Part shown: positions 9,076-19,091 of the stretch, piece after piece
How the letters are laid out: the number at the start of each line of letters is the position of its first letter
Position numbering within the stretch: position 1 is the first letter of the stretch
NCBI GenBank assembly: GCA_028282845.1
Contig: JANQGY010000013.1
Span: forward strand, 124,001-188,000
Direction: 5' to 3'
Origin: a bacterium
GTDB taxonomy: Bacteria; Fidelibacterota; Marinisomatia; Marinisomatales; JAHJCW01
Length of the DNA stretch: 64,000 nt
Notes under the pieces: model-generated
Database searches by the model: none
Seen by the model: only the letters and a program-made list of their open reading frames with translations
What the model was told of the DNA's origin: nothing
Position numbers and translations under genes: made by a program

Positions 9076-9924
9076 ATGTTTGAAAAGGATCTATTGCGAG
9101 GAAAAACTATAATTGCTACCGGTGGCGGTACCGGACTCGGAAAATCTATGGTAGCCCGATTTTGTGAACTTGGCGCGAATATTGTAATAACAAGTCGCCG
9201 GCAGGAAGTATTGGATGAAGCCAAACTTGAATTAGAAAAAGACGGCGCAAAAATATTGGCGATAGCCTCCGATGTGCGCAAACCGCCTGAAGTACAAAAT
9301 GTGGTAGATCAGACAATGGAAGAGTTTGGGAACATTGATATCCTGATCAATAATGCCGCCGGTAATTTTATCAGTCCGACCGAGATGCTATCGCCGGGCG
9401 GTTTTAAAGTCATTGTTGATATTGTATTAAACGGTACTTTCAATTTTACCCATGCCGTCGGTCAGGCAATGATGAAAGCCAAGGAAGGAACGATCCTGAA
9501 TATTGTCACCACTTACGCTTGGACCGGTTCCGGTTATGTTGTGCCTTCGGCATCGGCTAAAGCCGGCGTGCTAGCGATGACAAGATCATTGGCTGTAGAG
9601 TGGGCTAAATACGGAATACGCCATGTGGCGATTGCCCCCGGCCCGTTCCCGACAAAAGGTGCCTGGCAACGCTTGGTTCCCCCCGGCTTGGGGATTGAAA
9701 AGAAAATGAAAGACAGGATCCCTTTGAAAAGATTTGGCGAGCACACTGAACTTGCTAACTTAGCCGCTTATTTAATAAGCGATCAGGCAGCTTACATAAA
9801 TGGAGAGGTCGTTACAATTGATGGCGGTGAATGGCTAAAAGGAGCAGGGGAATTCAATGATTTGGATAGAGTTCCCAAGGTTGCGTGGAAAGCCATAAGT
9901 AAGAAGGTAAGAAAAAAGAAGTAA
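9076..9924 (+). CDS. 2,4-dienoyl-CoA reductase-like SDR
   Basis: This 282-residue short-chain dehydrogenase resembles the mitochondrial-type 2,4-dienoyl-CoA reductase (DECR) and PhaB-like enoyl reductases. It has TGGGTGLGKS (~16), NNAAGNFISP (~90) and IVTTYAWTGSG (~140). The usual YxxxK is replaced by SASAKAG (~159), so the catalytic Tyr is absent while Lys remains, exactly as in DECR enzymes. PGPFPTKGA and the C-terminal IDGGEWL complete the pattern. DECR reduces dienoyl-CoA intermediates of unsaturated fatty acid oxidation with NADPH. It is divergent from phoH across 147 bases that must hold both promoters. Confidence 0.85.
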   Translation: MFEKDLLRGKTIIATGGGTGLGKSMVARFCELGANIVITSRRQEVLDEAKLELEKDGAKILAIASDVRKPPEVQNVVDQTMEEFGNIDILINNAAGNFISPTEMLSPGGFKVIVDIVLNGTFNFTHAVGQAMMKAKEGTILNIVTTYAWTGSGYVVPSASAKAGVLAMTRSLAVEWAKYGIRHVAIAPGPFPTKGAWQRLVPPGLGIEKKMKDRIPLKRFGEHTELANLAAYLISDQAAYINGEVVTIDGGEWLKGAGEFNDLDRVPKVAWKAISKKVRKKK

Positions 9925-9938
9925 TTACTTGGTCAAAA

Positions 9939-10214
9939 TTGGGCGCAACTTCCAAGAACAACAGACAATTTTCCAAGCGTTTTTATATTGGAATTTGGCT
10001 GATAATTACCAGTTTGGTTGTTGGTAAATTGACTCAGGCAGCATTTATCATATATTTCAATAATGATTTAATTAGAAAGCTTGCAGTTGTCATTTATCTT
10101 ATTTCCTGGCCACCCTTTCTACTTGGTATAGCGTGGGCGGGTATGGAATATGCCGTCAAGTACAATAGGTTTTTTACAATTAAATATTATGTTGAAAAAT
10201 TCAAGCGCAGATGA
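9939..10214 (+). CDS. Small two-helix membrane protein
   Basis: This 91-residue protein starts with TTG 14 bases after the dienoyl-CoA reductase gene and overlaps the next gene by 4 bases. It has two hydrophobic helices (~17-38 and 46-70) between basic ends (N-terminal KNNRQFSKR, C-terminal KFKRR). No family is recognised. The tight packing suggests co-transcription with both neighbours. Confidence 0.55.
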   Translation: MGATSKNNRQFSKRFYIGIWLIITSLVVGKLTQAAFIIYFNNDLIRKLAVVIYLISWPPFLLGIAWAGMEYAVKYNRFFTIKYYVEKFKRR

Positions 10215-11158
10215 ATAATACGATATTCATTTTGAACACTGTAAGCCCGATCTTTTTGATTGTAGTATTAGGATGGATACTGCGCAAGCGCGGTATAATT
10301 GCTGAATCATTTATTAAACAGATCACAAAATTTGTATTTAATGTTACGCTACCGGTTTTGATCTTTCTCAAGCTTGCTACAGTTGATTTCAGACAAGTGT
10401 TTGATGTAAAGATCATTATTTTAATTTATCTTGGAATTTTCATAATATTCTTTATCAGTTGGCTGATCGCCCGGCAGTTTATTCCTAAAGGTCATGGTAG
10501 AGGTGTTTTCATTCAAGGTAGCTTCAGACCAAACAATGTTATAATCGGTTTAGCGCTGATTATGAATATATTTGGAGATGAGGGTGTTGCCCGAACGGTT
10601 GTGATATTAACTTTTTTAGTACCATTGGATAACGTATTATCCGTAGTTGCTCTCACGATATTTGATGAAACCGGGCATCGCGGCAAAGCACTGATAAAAT
10701 CCTTAAAGTCAATCATAACCAATCCGGTTATTATAGCGGGAATAGTCGCCATAATTTATTCAATTTTGAAGTTGCCATTACCGATTATAATTGCCACTAC
10801 AGGAAAGTATTTAGCGGATATTACCCTGCCTCTGGCACTGATTGGAGTCGGTGCTTCACTGCGAGTTGTTTTTTTGAAAAAGACCTCATTAATTACAATG
10901 GGAGCTGCGTTATTAAAACTAATAATAGCACCGGTCATAGGAACCGGGTTAGGCTACTTATTGGGATACGTTGGCATAGACTTGGGAATAATATTTATCA
11001 TATTTGCCTGCCCAACGGCAATAGTAAGCTACATATTGGCAGATTCAATGACACCGCACGGTGAAATTGCCGGCAACATTGTGATAACAACCACACTTCT
11101 TTCCGCATTTACTCTATCTTTAGGATTATTAGTATTGAATTATCTTGGTTTGCTGTAA
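10211..11158 (+). CDS. AEC family transporter (auxin efflux carrier-like)
   Basis: This 315-residue polytopic membrane protein has about ten hydrophobic segments arranged as two similar halves. The first-helix motif NTVSPIFLIVVLGWILRKRGI, the FVFNVTLPVLIF segment and the IFACPTAIVSYILADSM motif are typical of AEC permeases, which move organic acids such as malate in bacteria. Length is normal. It overlaps the preceding small membrane protein by 4 bases and ends directly against the convergent DUF5916 gene with no spacer. Confidence 0.88.
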   Translation: MNNTIFILNTVSPIFLIVVLGWILRKRGIIAESFIKQITKFVFNVTLPVLIFLKLATVDFRQVFDVKIIILIYLGIFIIFFISWLIARQFIPKGHGRGVFIQGSFRPNNVIIGLALIMNIFGDEGVARTVVILTFLVPLDNVLSVVALTIFDETGHRGKALIKSLKSIITNPVIIAGIVAIIYSILKLPLPIIIATTGKYLADITLPLALIGVGASLRVVFLKKTSLITMGAALLKLIIAPVIGTGLGYLLGYVGIDLGIIFIIFACPTAIVSYILADSMTPHGEIAGNIVITTTLLSAFTLSLGLLVLNYLGLL

Positions 11159-13810
11159 TTATCTACCGAGCCAATAAGACAATTTTAAGGCAAATACATT
11201 ATCAGCGTCTGCATTAAACATATCCTTAATATCTCTGCTAAAATCGAGATTCCCGGGATTGGAATCATCAGATCCATTTCGAGTCCATACCAAATAAAGC
11301 GTTGATCCCGGTCGAAACTCCCACCGCAATACTGCGCTGCCAACCAATGCTTTATAATTAAAATCAGGATTATCTATATAAAACTGATGTCCGTCTTTGC
11401 CAACCGGATATAGATAATAGCCATCATCTCCGTCGGCTTCAATTTCCATATTGTTATTTTTTCCATACTCAACAAAATCATATGATTCGGGTTTTGCAAA
11501 CTCCTTAAATCTGGAGAAAGTACCTATAGTCATATAGGGCTGAAAATAGGCTTGAAAAGATAACTTAGGAGTAAATGTGTAGTCCAATCTTAATTCGGCC
11601 GATAAAGTCTTTCTTTCCATTTGGGCTACAATATGACGACATCCAAGCATAGCTTCAGCGGTTTCATCATCAAATGAATCAACATATTGATTTATTTCAA
11701 ATTGGGTGTTGTATCCCGGCTCGAATTCTATGCGCAAACGAGTACCGATGTTCATCTCAACCTCTCCTGCAAAACGCCAAGAATACTCTTCCTCAAATTT
11801 TTCATATACGTTGAAAAGTTCGAATATAAGTGGTTTCCTTGAATCTGTTCTAGCGAATACCCTTGACCACAAACCGGAAGGTGAGATTACCAAGGGTCCG
11901 CCTCGCAGTGTTTCATCACTTATCGTTCGCGGTTTGACGCCTATAATGGGACCCATCGACCAATAATTTTTGAATCTGGCAAAACCAAACAGGAAAAACA
12001 TTTCATTGGTTTTATCCCATGCAAGATTGTGGTTGGTCATATAAGCAGTATTGATTTCAGCATACTGAAAATACTTACTTGGTTCCAACCACTCATAACC
12101 GAACGATATATGTTTGTTGATTTTGTCTGCTCTAAAATTCAAACCCATGTCATTATTTTCAAATCCGGGGGAGAGAAATTGGACAGCCGCATTAAAGTTC
12201 CAATTTCCGGTTTCTTTATTTATGGATGCTTTTCCGGCAAATCCTTCAAGACTGGTTCGGTCAGGATCATATTCAATATGATCGGCATCAGGTCGTTGAT
12301 AGTATCTTGATGAACTTTGTTGTAAATCTGAGATAAATTCTTTAGTTCCTTGAATATTGGAATAGCCTAACCAACCTCCAATTACCCAGTCTTTATCCTG
12401 ATTTAAAAATGTCCACCCGTCAATCCCAAGCACGGTGCTCCTATCGGATAAAATTTCTCTCAGAGTTTCATCATCAAAACTTCTTTCAACATGGGTGGCA
12501 ATAAAACCTAATCCCTGCCGGCCTTCATTAAACTCCTTTAATGACCGTACTAAATTATAGGAGGTTAATGGTTCGACTTCAACCTCCGAATTTGCATGGT
12601 CAATTTGTACATCGGCGAATTCTCTTTTGGTTATAGCAGAAAATGCTCCAATGGACCACGTGTCAGTGATTTTTCCACTTAGTTTGCCGGCACCTAAAAT
12701 TGTGGTTGCGGAGGGGACTTTGACCCAATCACCGTCAACGTCATGTCCGTAGCTAGGGTATTTACCGATGCGACGACTGTAAAAAAATGATGGACGCATT
12801 GTGCCAAAATTCATATTATTGGTTGCGCCACCGCCACCAAATCGAAAAATATTTGCTCCCTCAATAAAAAATGGGCGTTTTTCTTGAAAAAACGTTTCGA
12901 ATGCCGAAAGATTTATTACTGATGGATCAACCTCTACCTGACCAAAGTCAGGATTAATTGTAGCATCAACAGTGAGATTATTCCCAATTCCTACTTTTAG
13001 GTCAGTACCAATATTTAAAGTAGCATCAGTACCATTATAAAAAGGATTATCATCTTCTGTTTGCAAAAATCCATAATTTCCAGTTATATAAGGAGTTAAT
13101 TCAAGTCGTTTAGGCGGTTTAATATTTTGTATTCCTTTTAAAATAGAAAAGTGTGAGACCATTCCCGATTCGCCACGAGGTAAATACATAAAGAAATCTA
13201 TTTCTTCCCTGCGGTGTATTCTGCGACGAAATCCAATACCCATGATATTCTCATCAGCTTTATTAAATCGCAATTGCGAAAATGGAATTTTGGCTTCGGA
13301 GCTCCAGCCATTTTCATTTATTCTTCCATAACCATCCCAAATACCATCCCATGAATCGTCAAAATTGTTATCATTAGAAACCGTACCATCTTCAATTGAT
13401 CCTACCGGATTAATACCGAACCAAAATCCGGATCTTCTATCGTAGTATGAATCAATAACCATGTATAATAAGTCGGAAGTCTCACTACCATCGCGACGAC
13501 TCATTCTGGCGACTATTGAGTCGGGATTGCTATCATACATCATTGCACCGATGTAAATCGCATTATCATCATATCCGACCCAAATTTCCGTTTCTTCGCT
13601 GCCCGGCACACCATTATTTGGTTCATATTGAATTAAAGGTCCGTTAGCTTTGGTGGAATATAACGGTTCGTCAAGTACACCATCTATATTTAAGGGTTCA
13701 TCTATTCGGATAGCAGTAATCTGGCGATTCCTATATTTATTAGGGTCAAATCCATCAATCTGCCCTAATAAGAACGATATAAATATTACCCCCAATAAAT
13801 ACAGTCGCAA
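11159..13810 (-). CDS. DUF5916 protein (CBM9-like N-domain plus outer-membrane barrel)
   Basis: This 883-residue exported protein has three visible parts. There is a signal peptide (to ~20), then a family 9 carbohydrate-binding-like domain (~30-220) containing IDGVLDEPLY and GFGFRRRIHR-type strands, then a long beta-rich DUF5916 region ending in an aromatic strand (LKLSYWLGR), as in outer-membrane barrels. NPDFGQVEVDPSVINLSAFETFFQEKR (split by my reading into NPDFGQVE and FFQEKRPFFIEG) is the family hallmark. The start is TTG preceded by AGGAGATTTT. It is a tandem paralogue of the next gene. Function is unknown; surface glycan or peptide handling is a guess. Confidence 0.85.
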   Translation of the reverse strand: MRLYLLGVIFISFLLGQIDGFDPNKYRNRQITAIRIDEPLNIDGVLDEPLYSTKANGPLIQYEPNNGVPGSEETEIWVGYDDNAIYIGAMMYDSNPDSIVARMSRRDGSETSDLLYMVIDSYYDRRSGFWFGINPVGSIEDGTVSNDNNFDDSWDGIWDGYGRINENGWSSEAKIPFSQLRFNKADENIMGIGFRRRIHRREEIDFFMYLPRGESGMVSHFSILKGIQNIKPPKRLELTPYITGNYGFLQTEDDNPFYNGTDATLNIGTDLKVGIGNNLTVDATINPDFGQVEVDPSVINLSAFETFFQEKRPFFIEGANIFRFGGGGATNNMNFGTMRPSFFYSRRIGKYPSYGHDVDGDWVKVPSATTILGAGKLSGKITDTWSIGAFSAITKREFADVQIDHANSEVEVEPLTSYNLVRSLKEFNEGRQGLGFIATHVERSFDDETLREILSDRSTVLGIDGWTFLNQDKDWVIGGWLGYSNIQGTKEFISDLQQSSSRYYQRPDADHIEYDPDRTSLEGFAGKASINKETGNWNFNAAVQFLSPGFENNDMGLNFRADKINKHISFGYEWLEPSKYFQYAEINTAYMTNHNLAWDKTNEMFFLFGFARFKNYWSMGPIIGVKPRTISDETLRGGPLVISPSGLWSRVFARTDSRKPLIFELFNVYEKFEEEYSWRFAGEVEMNIGTRLRIEFEPGYNTQFEINQYVDSFDDETAEAMLGCRHIVAQMERKTLSAELRLDYTFTPKLSFQAYFQPYMTIGTFSRFKEFAKPESYDFVEYGKNNNMEIEADGDDGYYLYPVGKDGHQFYIDNPDFNYKALVGSAVLRWEFRPGSTLYLVWTRNGSDDSNPGNLDFSRDIKDMFNADADNVFALKLSYWLGR

Positions 13811-13849
13811 AAAATCTCCTATTGTTAACTAAATCAAGCGCTGAATGTA

Positions 13850-16507
13850 TTAAATATTCAGTAAATAACTAAATTTTAAAAGTATCACATTATCAATATT
13901 TGTTCTAAACAAATCCTGCATGTCATTAGTGTAATTTAAGGCACTGTTCTCAATATATTCCGAAGCACCTTGGCTCCAGACTAGGTATAGTGTTGAACCG
14001 GTTTTATATTCCCAACGAATAACAAGGTTTGAATTAAATTGGCGATAATTAAAATCAAGATTTGATATCTCATAATTTGTGACACCATCATTGTCATAGT
14101 CAATTTCCCAGACTTCATCAGCATCATTATAGTTCTGCATGATTTTATCATATTCCAAAAACCGGTCAGAGAAAGTATCGCCATCGGGGTCAATTAATTT
14201 TTTGAAGTTATTATATTTTCCAACGGTAATAAATGGAGAACCATAATATTGAATTGATAAATTTGGTGTAAGCGTAAAATCGAGTCTTAAGGTTGCCGAT
14301 ATGGTTTTTTGATCCATTTCTGCCATAATATAGTCCATTTGCCCTGTTTGTAAATCCTCGGTTGTCTCGTAACCAGACCAGTTTGCCCAAGAATCATAAA
14401 CATAATTATAACTGAGATTTGCTGAAACTGAAAAATTTTGGGTTGGTCTCCAATTAATGCTTGGATCAATACCGTACCAGTTGGAACCACCTCTGCTTTG
14501 TCCGCTATAGCCCATCAGGACAAAATGAATTGGTTTTCGATTGTCGCTACTTAAATATCCCCAGAAATTCATTTGACTATCTGTTCTTACAGCAGGACCA
14601 CCCCAAGTCGCCGAGGTATGCCAGCCCGGGAGTTCCAAATTGATACCAGCGCCGGTGTTCCAGTAATTCATAAAGGTTAGACCACCATTTACATTTCCAC
14701 CATCTCCGGTACTCTCGTTTCCAAAGGTAGCACCGCGCCAGGCATTAAAGTTAATTCTATAACGACGAATATGTTTGCCGGGATCATCTTCCCGGTACTG
14801 AATCCAGGCAAATTGAACCTGAGAATCAGCTCGTCTGTTAAAGCCTAGGTCATTTGCTTCAAATTTTGGAGAAAAAGCCCATTCCCCAATTGCCCAACGC
14901 CAATGATCACCCCGAATTTTAGAAAAGGCTAATTTGTGTCCAAATCCTTTTAGATTCGTTGCTGATGAATCAATGCTGAGATGCTTAGTATTAGGTCTTT
15001 GGAAATAATGCCGAGAACTTGTTTGAGTCTCAAGGATTGCTTCCTTTGTTCCATAGACATCGGTGAACGCAAAAGCACCTTCCAGTTCATAATTATCATT
15101 AAATAGGTAATGATCAAAATCTAAACCGCTCGTATAGGCTTTGTCATGCAAGTACTCAAGATGTTCATCGTCAATATGGCGGTTCGTTGCTGTAAAAATA
15201 CCTCCGATAGTGGTTTTGCCTTCACGGAGATCTTTTTGCACTCTAGATACAAAATAATTGGTTAAGGGTTCTACGGTTTGTTTGATAGTAGGAGAGCCAT
15301 CATCAAATTTCACTGTTCCGGTTTCTTTGGCTGTAACAGCATCAAGGATACCGATGGACCATCCTGAACTTGTTTTACCGCTTAATTTCCCGGCTGATAA
15401 TATTCTTGTAGCGGTTGGATTGGTTTCATAGCCATCGTCGTCTTCGGCATAATCATGTGGAGCTCTTCCGATTCTTCTTGTATAGAACAAACTATTGCTT
15501 GCTTGATTACCATCACCTAACCCAAGACTAAAATTAAAGATGTTGCCTCCCTCAACAAAAAATGGTCGTTTCTCGGCAAAATATGATTCAAAAGCAGAGA
15601 GATTCAACTCTGCCGGATCGGCTTCAACCTGACCGAAATCGGGGTTTATGGTAATATCAAATGTTAAATTATTGGTTATACCAATTTTGGCATCCAATCC
15701 GATATTTTCAGCAAAATTATAGGAATGAGCATGCACTGGTGTTCTCAGGTCATCGTTTTTATTATATGAACCGGTAACATAAGGCATAGCATATATTCTT
15801 TTTTGCTTAGGAATGTCTTCCAGTCCATTCAGCTCTCCGTAATGCTGAACATAACCATTTACGTCTTTTGGCCAAAATGCCCAATAGGCTTCCTCATTGT
15901 TTTCTGCGATATAGCGATGGATTTGAATTCCCCATGTTTTATTCCTGTTGTTATCGAAACGCAGTTCGCGGAATGGAATTTTAAATTCGGCATACCAACC
16001 TTTTTCGTCAATTGAAGCTTTTCCATCCCATATTGCATCCCAGTTGGTATCTTTATTAGTGTCATCAAATCTGCGTGTATCAATTTTTACACCAACCGGA
16101 TTTAATCCGAATTCAAAGGCAGTGCGATTATCATTGTAACTGTCAATTGATACAAACACCCAGTCGCTCGGAGTTTCGACATCTCTCCGGCTTAAAATAC
16201 CTTTAATCGTGGAACTGTTTTCAGTCAAAGCTCGCACGGCAACGTATAAAAATTCTTCGTCGTATAAAATAGAGAAATCTGTTTCTTGGGTAGAGGGTTC
16301 ACCTTCTAAGGGATCACGTTGCAGAAAATTTGATGAACTTAGCGAAAATTCCCAAGATGATTCATTTATAACTCCATCAATATTAATCTTGCTGCCCTTC
16401 AGTTTTTGGGCTTTAAAGGTTTGAGGTGAAATTGTTGCAAAAATAGTACTTACCACCAACACCATAAATAAGATCAATCTAATTGTTTTACTAAAGTAAT
16501 TCTTCAT
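13850..16507 (-). CDS. DUF5916 protein, tandem paralogue
   Basis: This 885-residue paralogue of the adjacent gene has the same layout: signal peptide (~1-25), CBM9-like domain beginning with INIDGVINESSWEF, the NPDFGQVE and FFAEKRPFFVEG hallmarks at ~290-320, and a C-terminal run of amphipathic strands ending LKFSYLLNI. The start ATG follows GAGAGGTTCTGCG on the - strand. Only 39 bases separate it from its downstream copy, so both are probably made from one message. The pair arose by duplication, but the proteins have clearly diverged outside the hallmark motifs. Confidence 0.85.
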   Translation of the reverse strand: MKNYFSKTIRLILFMVLVVSTIFATISPQTFKAQKLKGSKINIDGVINESSWEFSLSSSNFLQRDPLEGEPSTQETDFSILYDEEFLYVAVRALTENSSTIKGILSRRDVETPSDWVFVSIDSYNDNRTAFEFGLNPVGVKIDTRRFDDTNKDTNWDAIWDGKASIDEKGWYAEFKIPFRELRFDNNRNKTWGIQIHRYIAENNEEAYWAFWPKDVNGYVQHYGELNGLEDIPKQKRIYAMPYVTGSYNKNDDLRTPVHAHSYNFAENIGLDAKIGITNNLTFDITINPDFGQVEADPAELNLSAFESYFAEKRPFFVEGGNIFNFSLGLGDGNQASNSLFYTRRIGRAPHDYAEDDDGYETNPTATRILSAGKLSGKTSSGWSIGILDAVTAKETGTVKFDDGSPTIKQTVEPLTNYFVSRVQKDLREGKTTIGGIFTATNRHIDDEHLEYLHDKAYTSGLDFDHYLFNDNYELEGAFAFTDVYGTKEAILETQTSSRHYFQRPNTKHLSIDSSATNLKGFGHKLAFSKIRGDHWRWAIGEWAFSPKFEANDLGFNRRADSQVQFAWIQYREDDPGKHIRRYRINFNAWRGATFGNESTGDGGNVNGGLTFMNYWNTGAGINLELPGWHTSATWGGPAVRTDSQMNFWGYLSSDNRKPIHFVLMGYSGQSRGGSNWYGIDPSINWRPTQNFSVSANLSYNYVYDSWANWSGYETTEDLQTGQMDYIMAEMDQKTISATLRLDFTLTPNLSIQYYGSPFITVGKYNNFKKLIDPDGDTFSDRFLEYDKIMQNYNDADEVWEIDYDNDGVTNYEISNLDFNYRQFNSNLVIRWEYKTGSTLYLVWSQGASEYIENSALNYTNDMQDLFRTNIDNVILLKFSYLLNI

Positions 16508-16603
16508 CGCAGAACCTCTCAGTTGGTTAATTACGTTAGTATTGACAATTGATCTGCAAAATGGTTGTCTTAAAAGATTGAGGTAGCTGAAATAATCTTT
16601 GTA

Positions 16604-16870
16604 TTATTGAAATATTTTATTGAGGAGTGCGTGCAAATGACGATAAAATATTCCAAATAAAATTAGGAAATAGGGCAAAGTAATGGCTGCGAACAGAATT
16701 GGACTTTTATGAATTTCTTCAGCGAAAGGATTGCCTTTTTGCTTATTGTAATACCAGTTCTTGAATATAGTAAAGCTAAGATTAGCCAAATAGACAGCCG
16801 CCAATAATAGGATTAGTAATGCTAAAAATTCTATGAACCCCAAGGAATTTAACCATCTGCTAAATCGCAT
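16604..16870 (-). CDS. Small two-helix membrane protein
   Basis: This 88-residue protein has a hydrophobic helix at ~14-32 and another at ~52-70, joined by a basic, aromatic loop (FKNWYYNKQKGNPF), with His residues near the C-terminus. An ATG follows GGGAGAAAAA. It sits 12 bases after the ROK kinase gene on the same strand and is probably translated from the same message. No family is recognised. Confidence 0.6.
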   Translation of the reverse strand: MRFSRWLNSLGFIEFLALLILLLAAVYLANLSFTIFKNWYYNKQKGNPFAEEIHKSPILFAAITLPYFLILFGIFYRHLHALLNKIFQ

Positions 16871-16882
16871 TTTTTCTCCCGA

Positions 16883-17755
16883 TTACAAATCAGCCGCACC
16901 AAATACTCCGGCTGAATCTCCTAATTTGTTTTTTAAAATCGGTGTATCAACAAAATCACTGAAAACATGATCATATACAGCTTGTTTGCCTTCATCATAT
17001 AAAAAGTCAATGTTTGATACACCGCCGCCTAAAACTATTGCATCGGGATCTAAAATGTCAATCACATTTGCGAGAGCAATACCAATATTTTTGATAAATT
17101 CCTTTTTCCACTTTTTAAATATTGTTGACTTATGGTCATTTTTAATAATCATTTCAAGTGGTAAAGCTTTTCCCGATAATTCCATCCATCTTTTTTCCAA
17201 TGACGGTCCGCCGATGTAAGTTTCTACGCAACCCTTTTTTCCGCAATAACACTGTTTGCCATTTGGATATAATGTGTGATGCCCCCATTCACCGGCAATT
17301 GCCATTCGTCCTTGATGTATTTTGCCATTCATTATGATGCCGCCACCCACGCCGGTGCCGATTATAACGCCGAATACCGTATCATAGCCTTGGGCAGAAC
17401 CCCGTCGGGATTCGGCAATTGCAAAACAATTGGCATCATTTTCCATTTTGATTTGCTGCTGTATTAATGATTCTATGTCTTCCTTCAAAGGTTGTCCGAT
17501 TAAGCAAACCGTATTACTATTTTTAATACGACCGGTTTGCGGAGATATAGCTCCCGGCGTACAGACCCCGATTTTGACCGGTGATTTAGAAATTGTTTTT
17601 AATTCATTGATCAGTCTCGCTATTCTATATACGATATTATTGTAACCCTCATCACGATTGGTTGCAATTCGCTTACGTTCCAAAACCTGATCATTGTCAC
17701 CAATCAATATCCCTTCAATTTTTGTGCCGCCTAAATCTATTCCGATTCTGTTCAA
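16883..17755 (-). CDS. ROK family sugar kinase
   Basis: This cytoplasmic ROK kinase of about 290 residues phosphorylates a hexose or amino sugar (glucokinase or N-acetylhexosamine kinase type). It has the N-terminal DLGGTKIEG phosphate loop, VIGTGVGGGIIMNG (~135), EWGHHTL and the zinc-binding CYCGKKGCVE (~175) of the ROK signature, and VLGGGVSN near the end. I placed the start at a TTG at 17755 because AGAGGAAATAAA precedes it and it overlaps the Nudix stop (TTGA); the ATG at 17773 lacks these. The exact sugar is not visible. Confidence 0.88.
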   Translation of the reverse strand: MNRIGIDLGGTKIEGILIGDNDQVLERKRIATNRDEGYNNIVYRIARLINELKTISKSPVKIGVCTPGAISPQTGRIKNSNTVCLIGQPLKEDIESLIQQQIKMENDANCFAIAESRRGSAQGYDTVFGVIIGTGVGGGIIMNGKIHQGRMAIAGEWGHHTLYPNGKQCYCGKKGCVETYIGGPSLEKRWMELSGKALPLEMIIKNDHKSTIFKKWKKEFIKNIGIALANVIDILDPDAIVLGGGVSNIDFLYDEGKQAVYDHVFSDFVDTPILKNKLGDSAGVFGAADL

Positions 17756-18381
17756 TTTATTTCCTCTATACACTGTTTAAACTCGGCTAAGATCATAGCA
17801 GTGGCGCCCCATACTTTATATTTATTAAATTGATAGAAAGGTACATCCACCGGAAGACCGCGAATCGTCCATAACTCAGTTTTGATATTTGTCGGATCTA
17901 ATAGATCATTTAATGATATTGAAAAGTCATTGTTCACCTCACCGGGCTGAGGGACAAGTTTTGGAATGTAATTGATATAGCCAACAAACGGATGGATCAT
18001 ATAGCCGGTAACTTTTACAAACAAGGGAGTCAATTCACCGATAATTTTTATATCCTTTTCTAGGACACCAATTTCTTCGTGAGTTTCTCGTATGGCAGTT
18101 TCAAACAAATGTTCACCTTTCTCCCAGGCACCACCCGGTAGAGAGATTTGTCCCTTATGGTGTTGAACGGTATCGGTTCTTTCGGTCAGGAAGAACCGAA
18201 TTTCGTTTCCATCTTGGAAAAGTAAAATTAATACTGCTGAAGGGATGGCCTGTTCATCAGTATCGGGGAATTCAACTTTTACCCGCGGAACAGCCAGCAT
18301 TTTTCGTTGAGCCGCATCACCGGGCAGTTTTTCATTGAACTGCAATTTTAGTTTTTCTATTAGTTTATTAATGTCTGCCAT
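17752..18381 (-). CDS. Nudix hydrolase, CoA pyrophosphatase-like
   Basis: This 209-residue protein contains a full Nudix box GGAWEKGEHLFETAIREThEEIGV-type (G-x5-E-x7-RE-x2-EE-x-G, ~95-117). Upstream of it lies the FLTERTDTVQHHKGQISLPGG segment (~80), in which the HxGQISxPGG portion is characteristic of NudL/CoA diphosphatases that split coenzyme A or acyl-CoA into 3',5'-ADP and phosphopantetheine. It overlaps the ROK kinase gene by 4 bases. The neighbour HAD hydrolase gene is divergent across 65 bases. Confidence 0.85.
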   Translation of the reverse strand: MADINKLIEKLKLQFNEKLPGDAAQRKMLAVPRVKVEFPDTDEQAIPSAVLILLFQDGNEIRFFLTERTDTVQHHKGQISLPGGAWEKGEHLFETAIRETHEEIGVLEKDIKIIGELTPLFVKVTGYMIHPFVGYINYIPKLVPQPGEVNNDFSISLNDLLDPTNIKTELWTIRGLPVDVPFYQFNKYKVWGATAMILAEFKQCIEEIN

Positions 18382-18446
18382 TTTAGTAATATCACAGGGA
18401 CGTAAATTATTAATTTATTGCGAAAAAATCAGAAACACAGTTAACT

Positions 18447-19091
18447 ATGAATATAAGACACATTGTTTGGGATTGGAACGGTACTTTATTAAACGATAAG
18501 CAATTGGCAGTAACAGCCATCAATGTATTATTAAAGCGTTACGAGCTTCCTATGATTACTTTAGAAAAATATTTAGAAATATTCTCTTTTCCGGTGGTTG
18601 ATTACTATAAAAGTTTGGGATTCGATTTTGACAAAACACCTTTTACGGTAGTCGGGACAGAATTTATTGATGAATATACGGCGCGAATGTTCGATGTTGA
18701 AATGCACGAAAATGCTAAGAGCATTTTAAAATTTATTAATAATCAAGGCATACCGCAGTCATTACTTTCGGCAGCAAAACAACAAATGTTGGATGAACTA
18801 ATGGATTTCCACAATATTGTTAAGTATTTTTCAACGGTTGCAGGACTGGATAACCATTACGCCAACAGCAAGTTAGAGGTTGGTAAAGCGTTGGTTAAGA
18901 AATTAGCTTTACCACCGGAACAGATATTATTTGTTGGCGACACATTGCACGATGTGAGCGTCGCTAATGCGATTGGTGCACGGTGTGTTTTGTTAGCCCA
19001 TGGGCATACAAGTTATGATCGGCTGCATTCCACGGGGAAAGAAGTATTTAATGATTTTAATGAGTTTAAAAATTGGTTGGCAATTAAATGA
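18447..19091 (+). CDS. HAD family hydrolase (phosphoglycolate phosphatase-like)
   Basis: This 214-residue HAD-superfamily phosphatase has motif I WDWNGTLLND (~9-18; the second Asp is replaced by Asn, as in one HAD subgroup), motif II LLSAAKQQ (~110), a motif III Lys in LEVGKAL (~150) and motif IV FVGDTLHDVSVAN (~173). The cap domain lies between motifs I and II. It could remove phosphate from phosphoglycolate or a sugar phosphate; the substrate is not evident. The next gene overlaps it by 4 bases (ATGA). Confidence 0.85.
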   Translation: MNIRHIVWDWNGTLLNDKQLAVTAINVLLKRYELPMITLEKYLEIFSFPVVDYYKSLGFDFDKTPFTVVGTEFIDEYTARMFDVEMHENAKSILKFINNQGIPQSLLSAAKQQMLDELMDFHNIVKYFSTVAGLDNHYANSKLEVGKALVKKLALPPEQILFVGDTLHDVSVANAIGARCVLLAHGHTSYDRLHSTGKEVFNDFNEFKNWLAIK

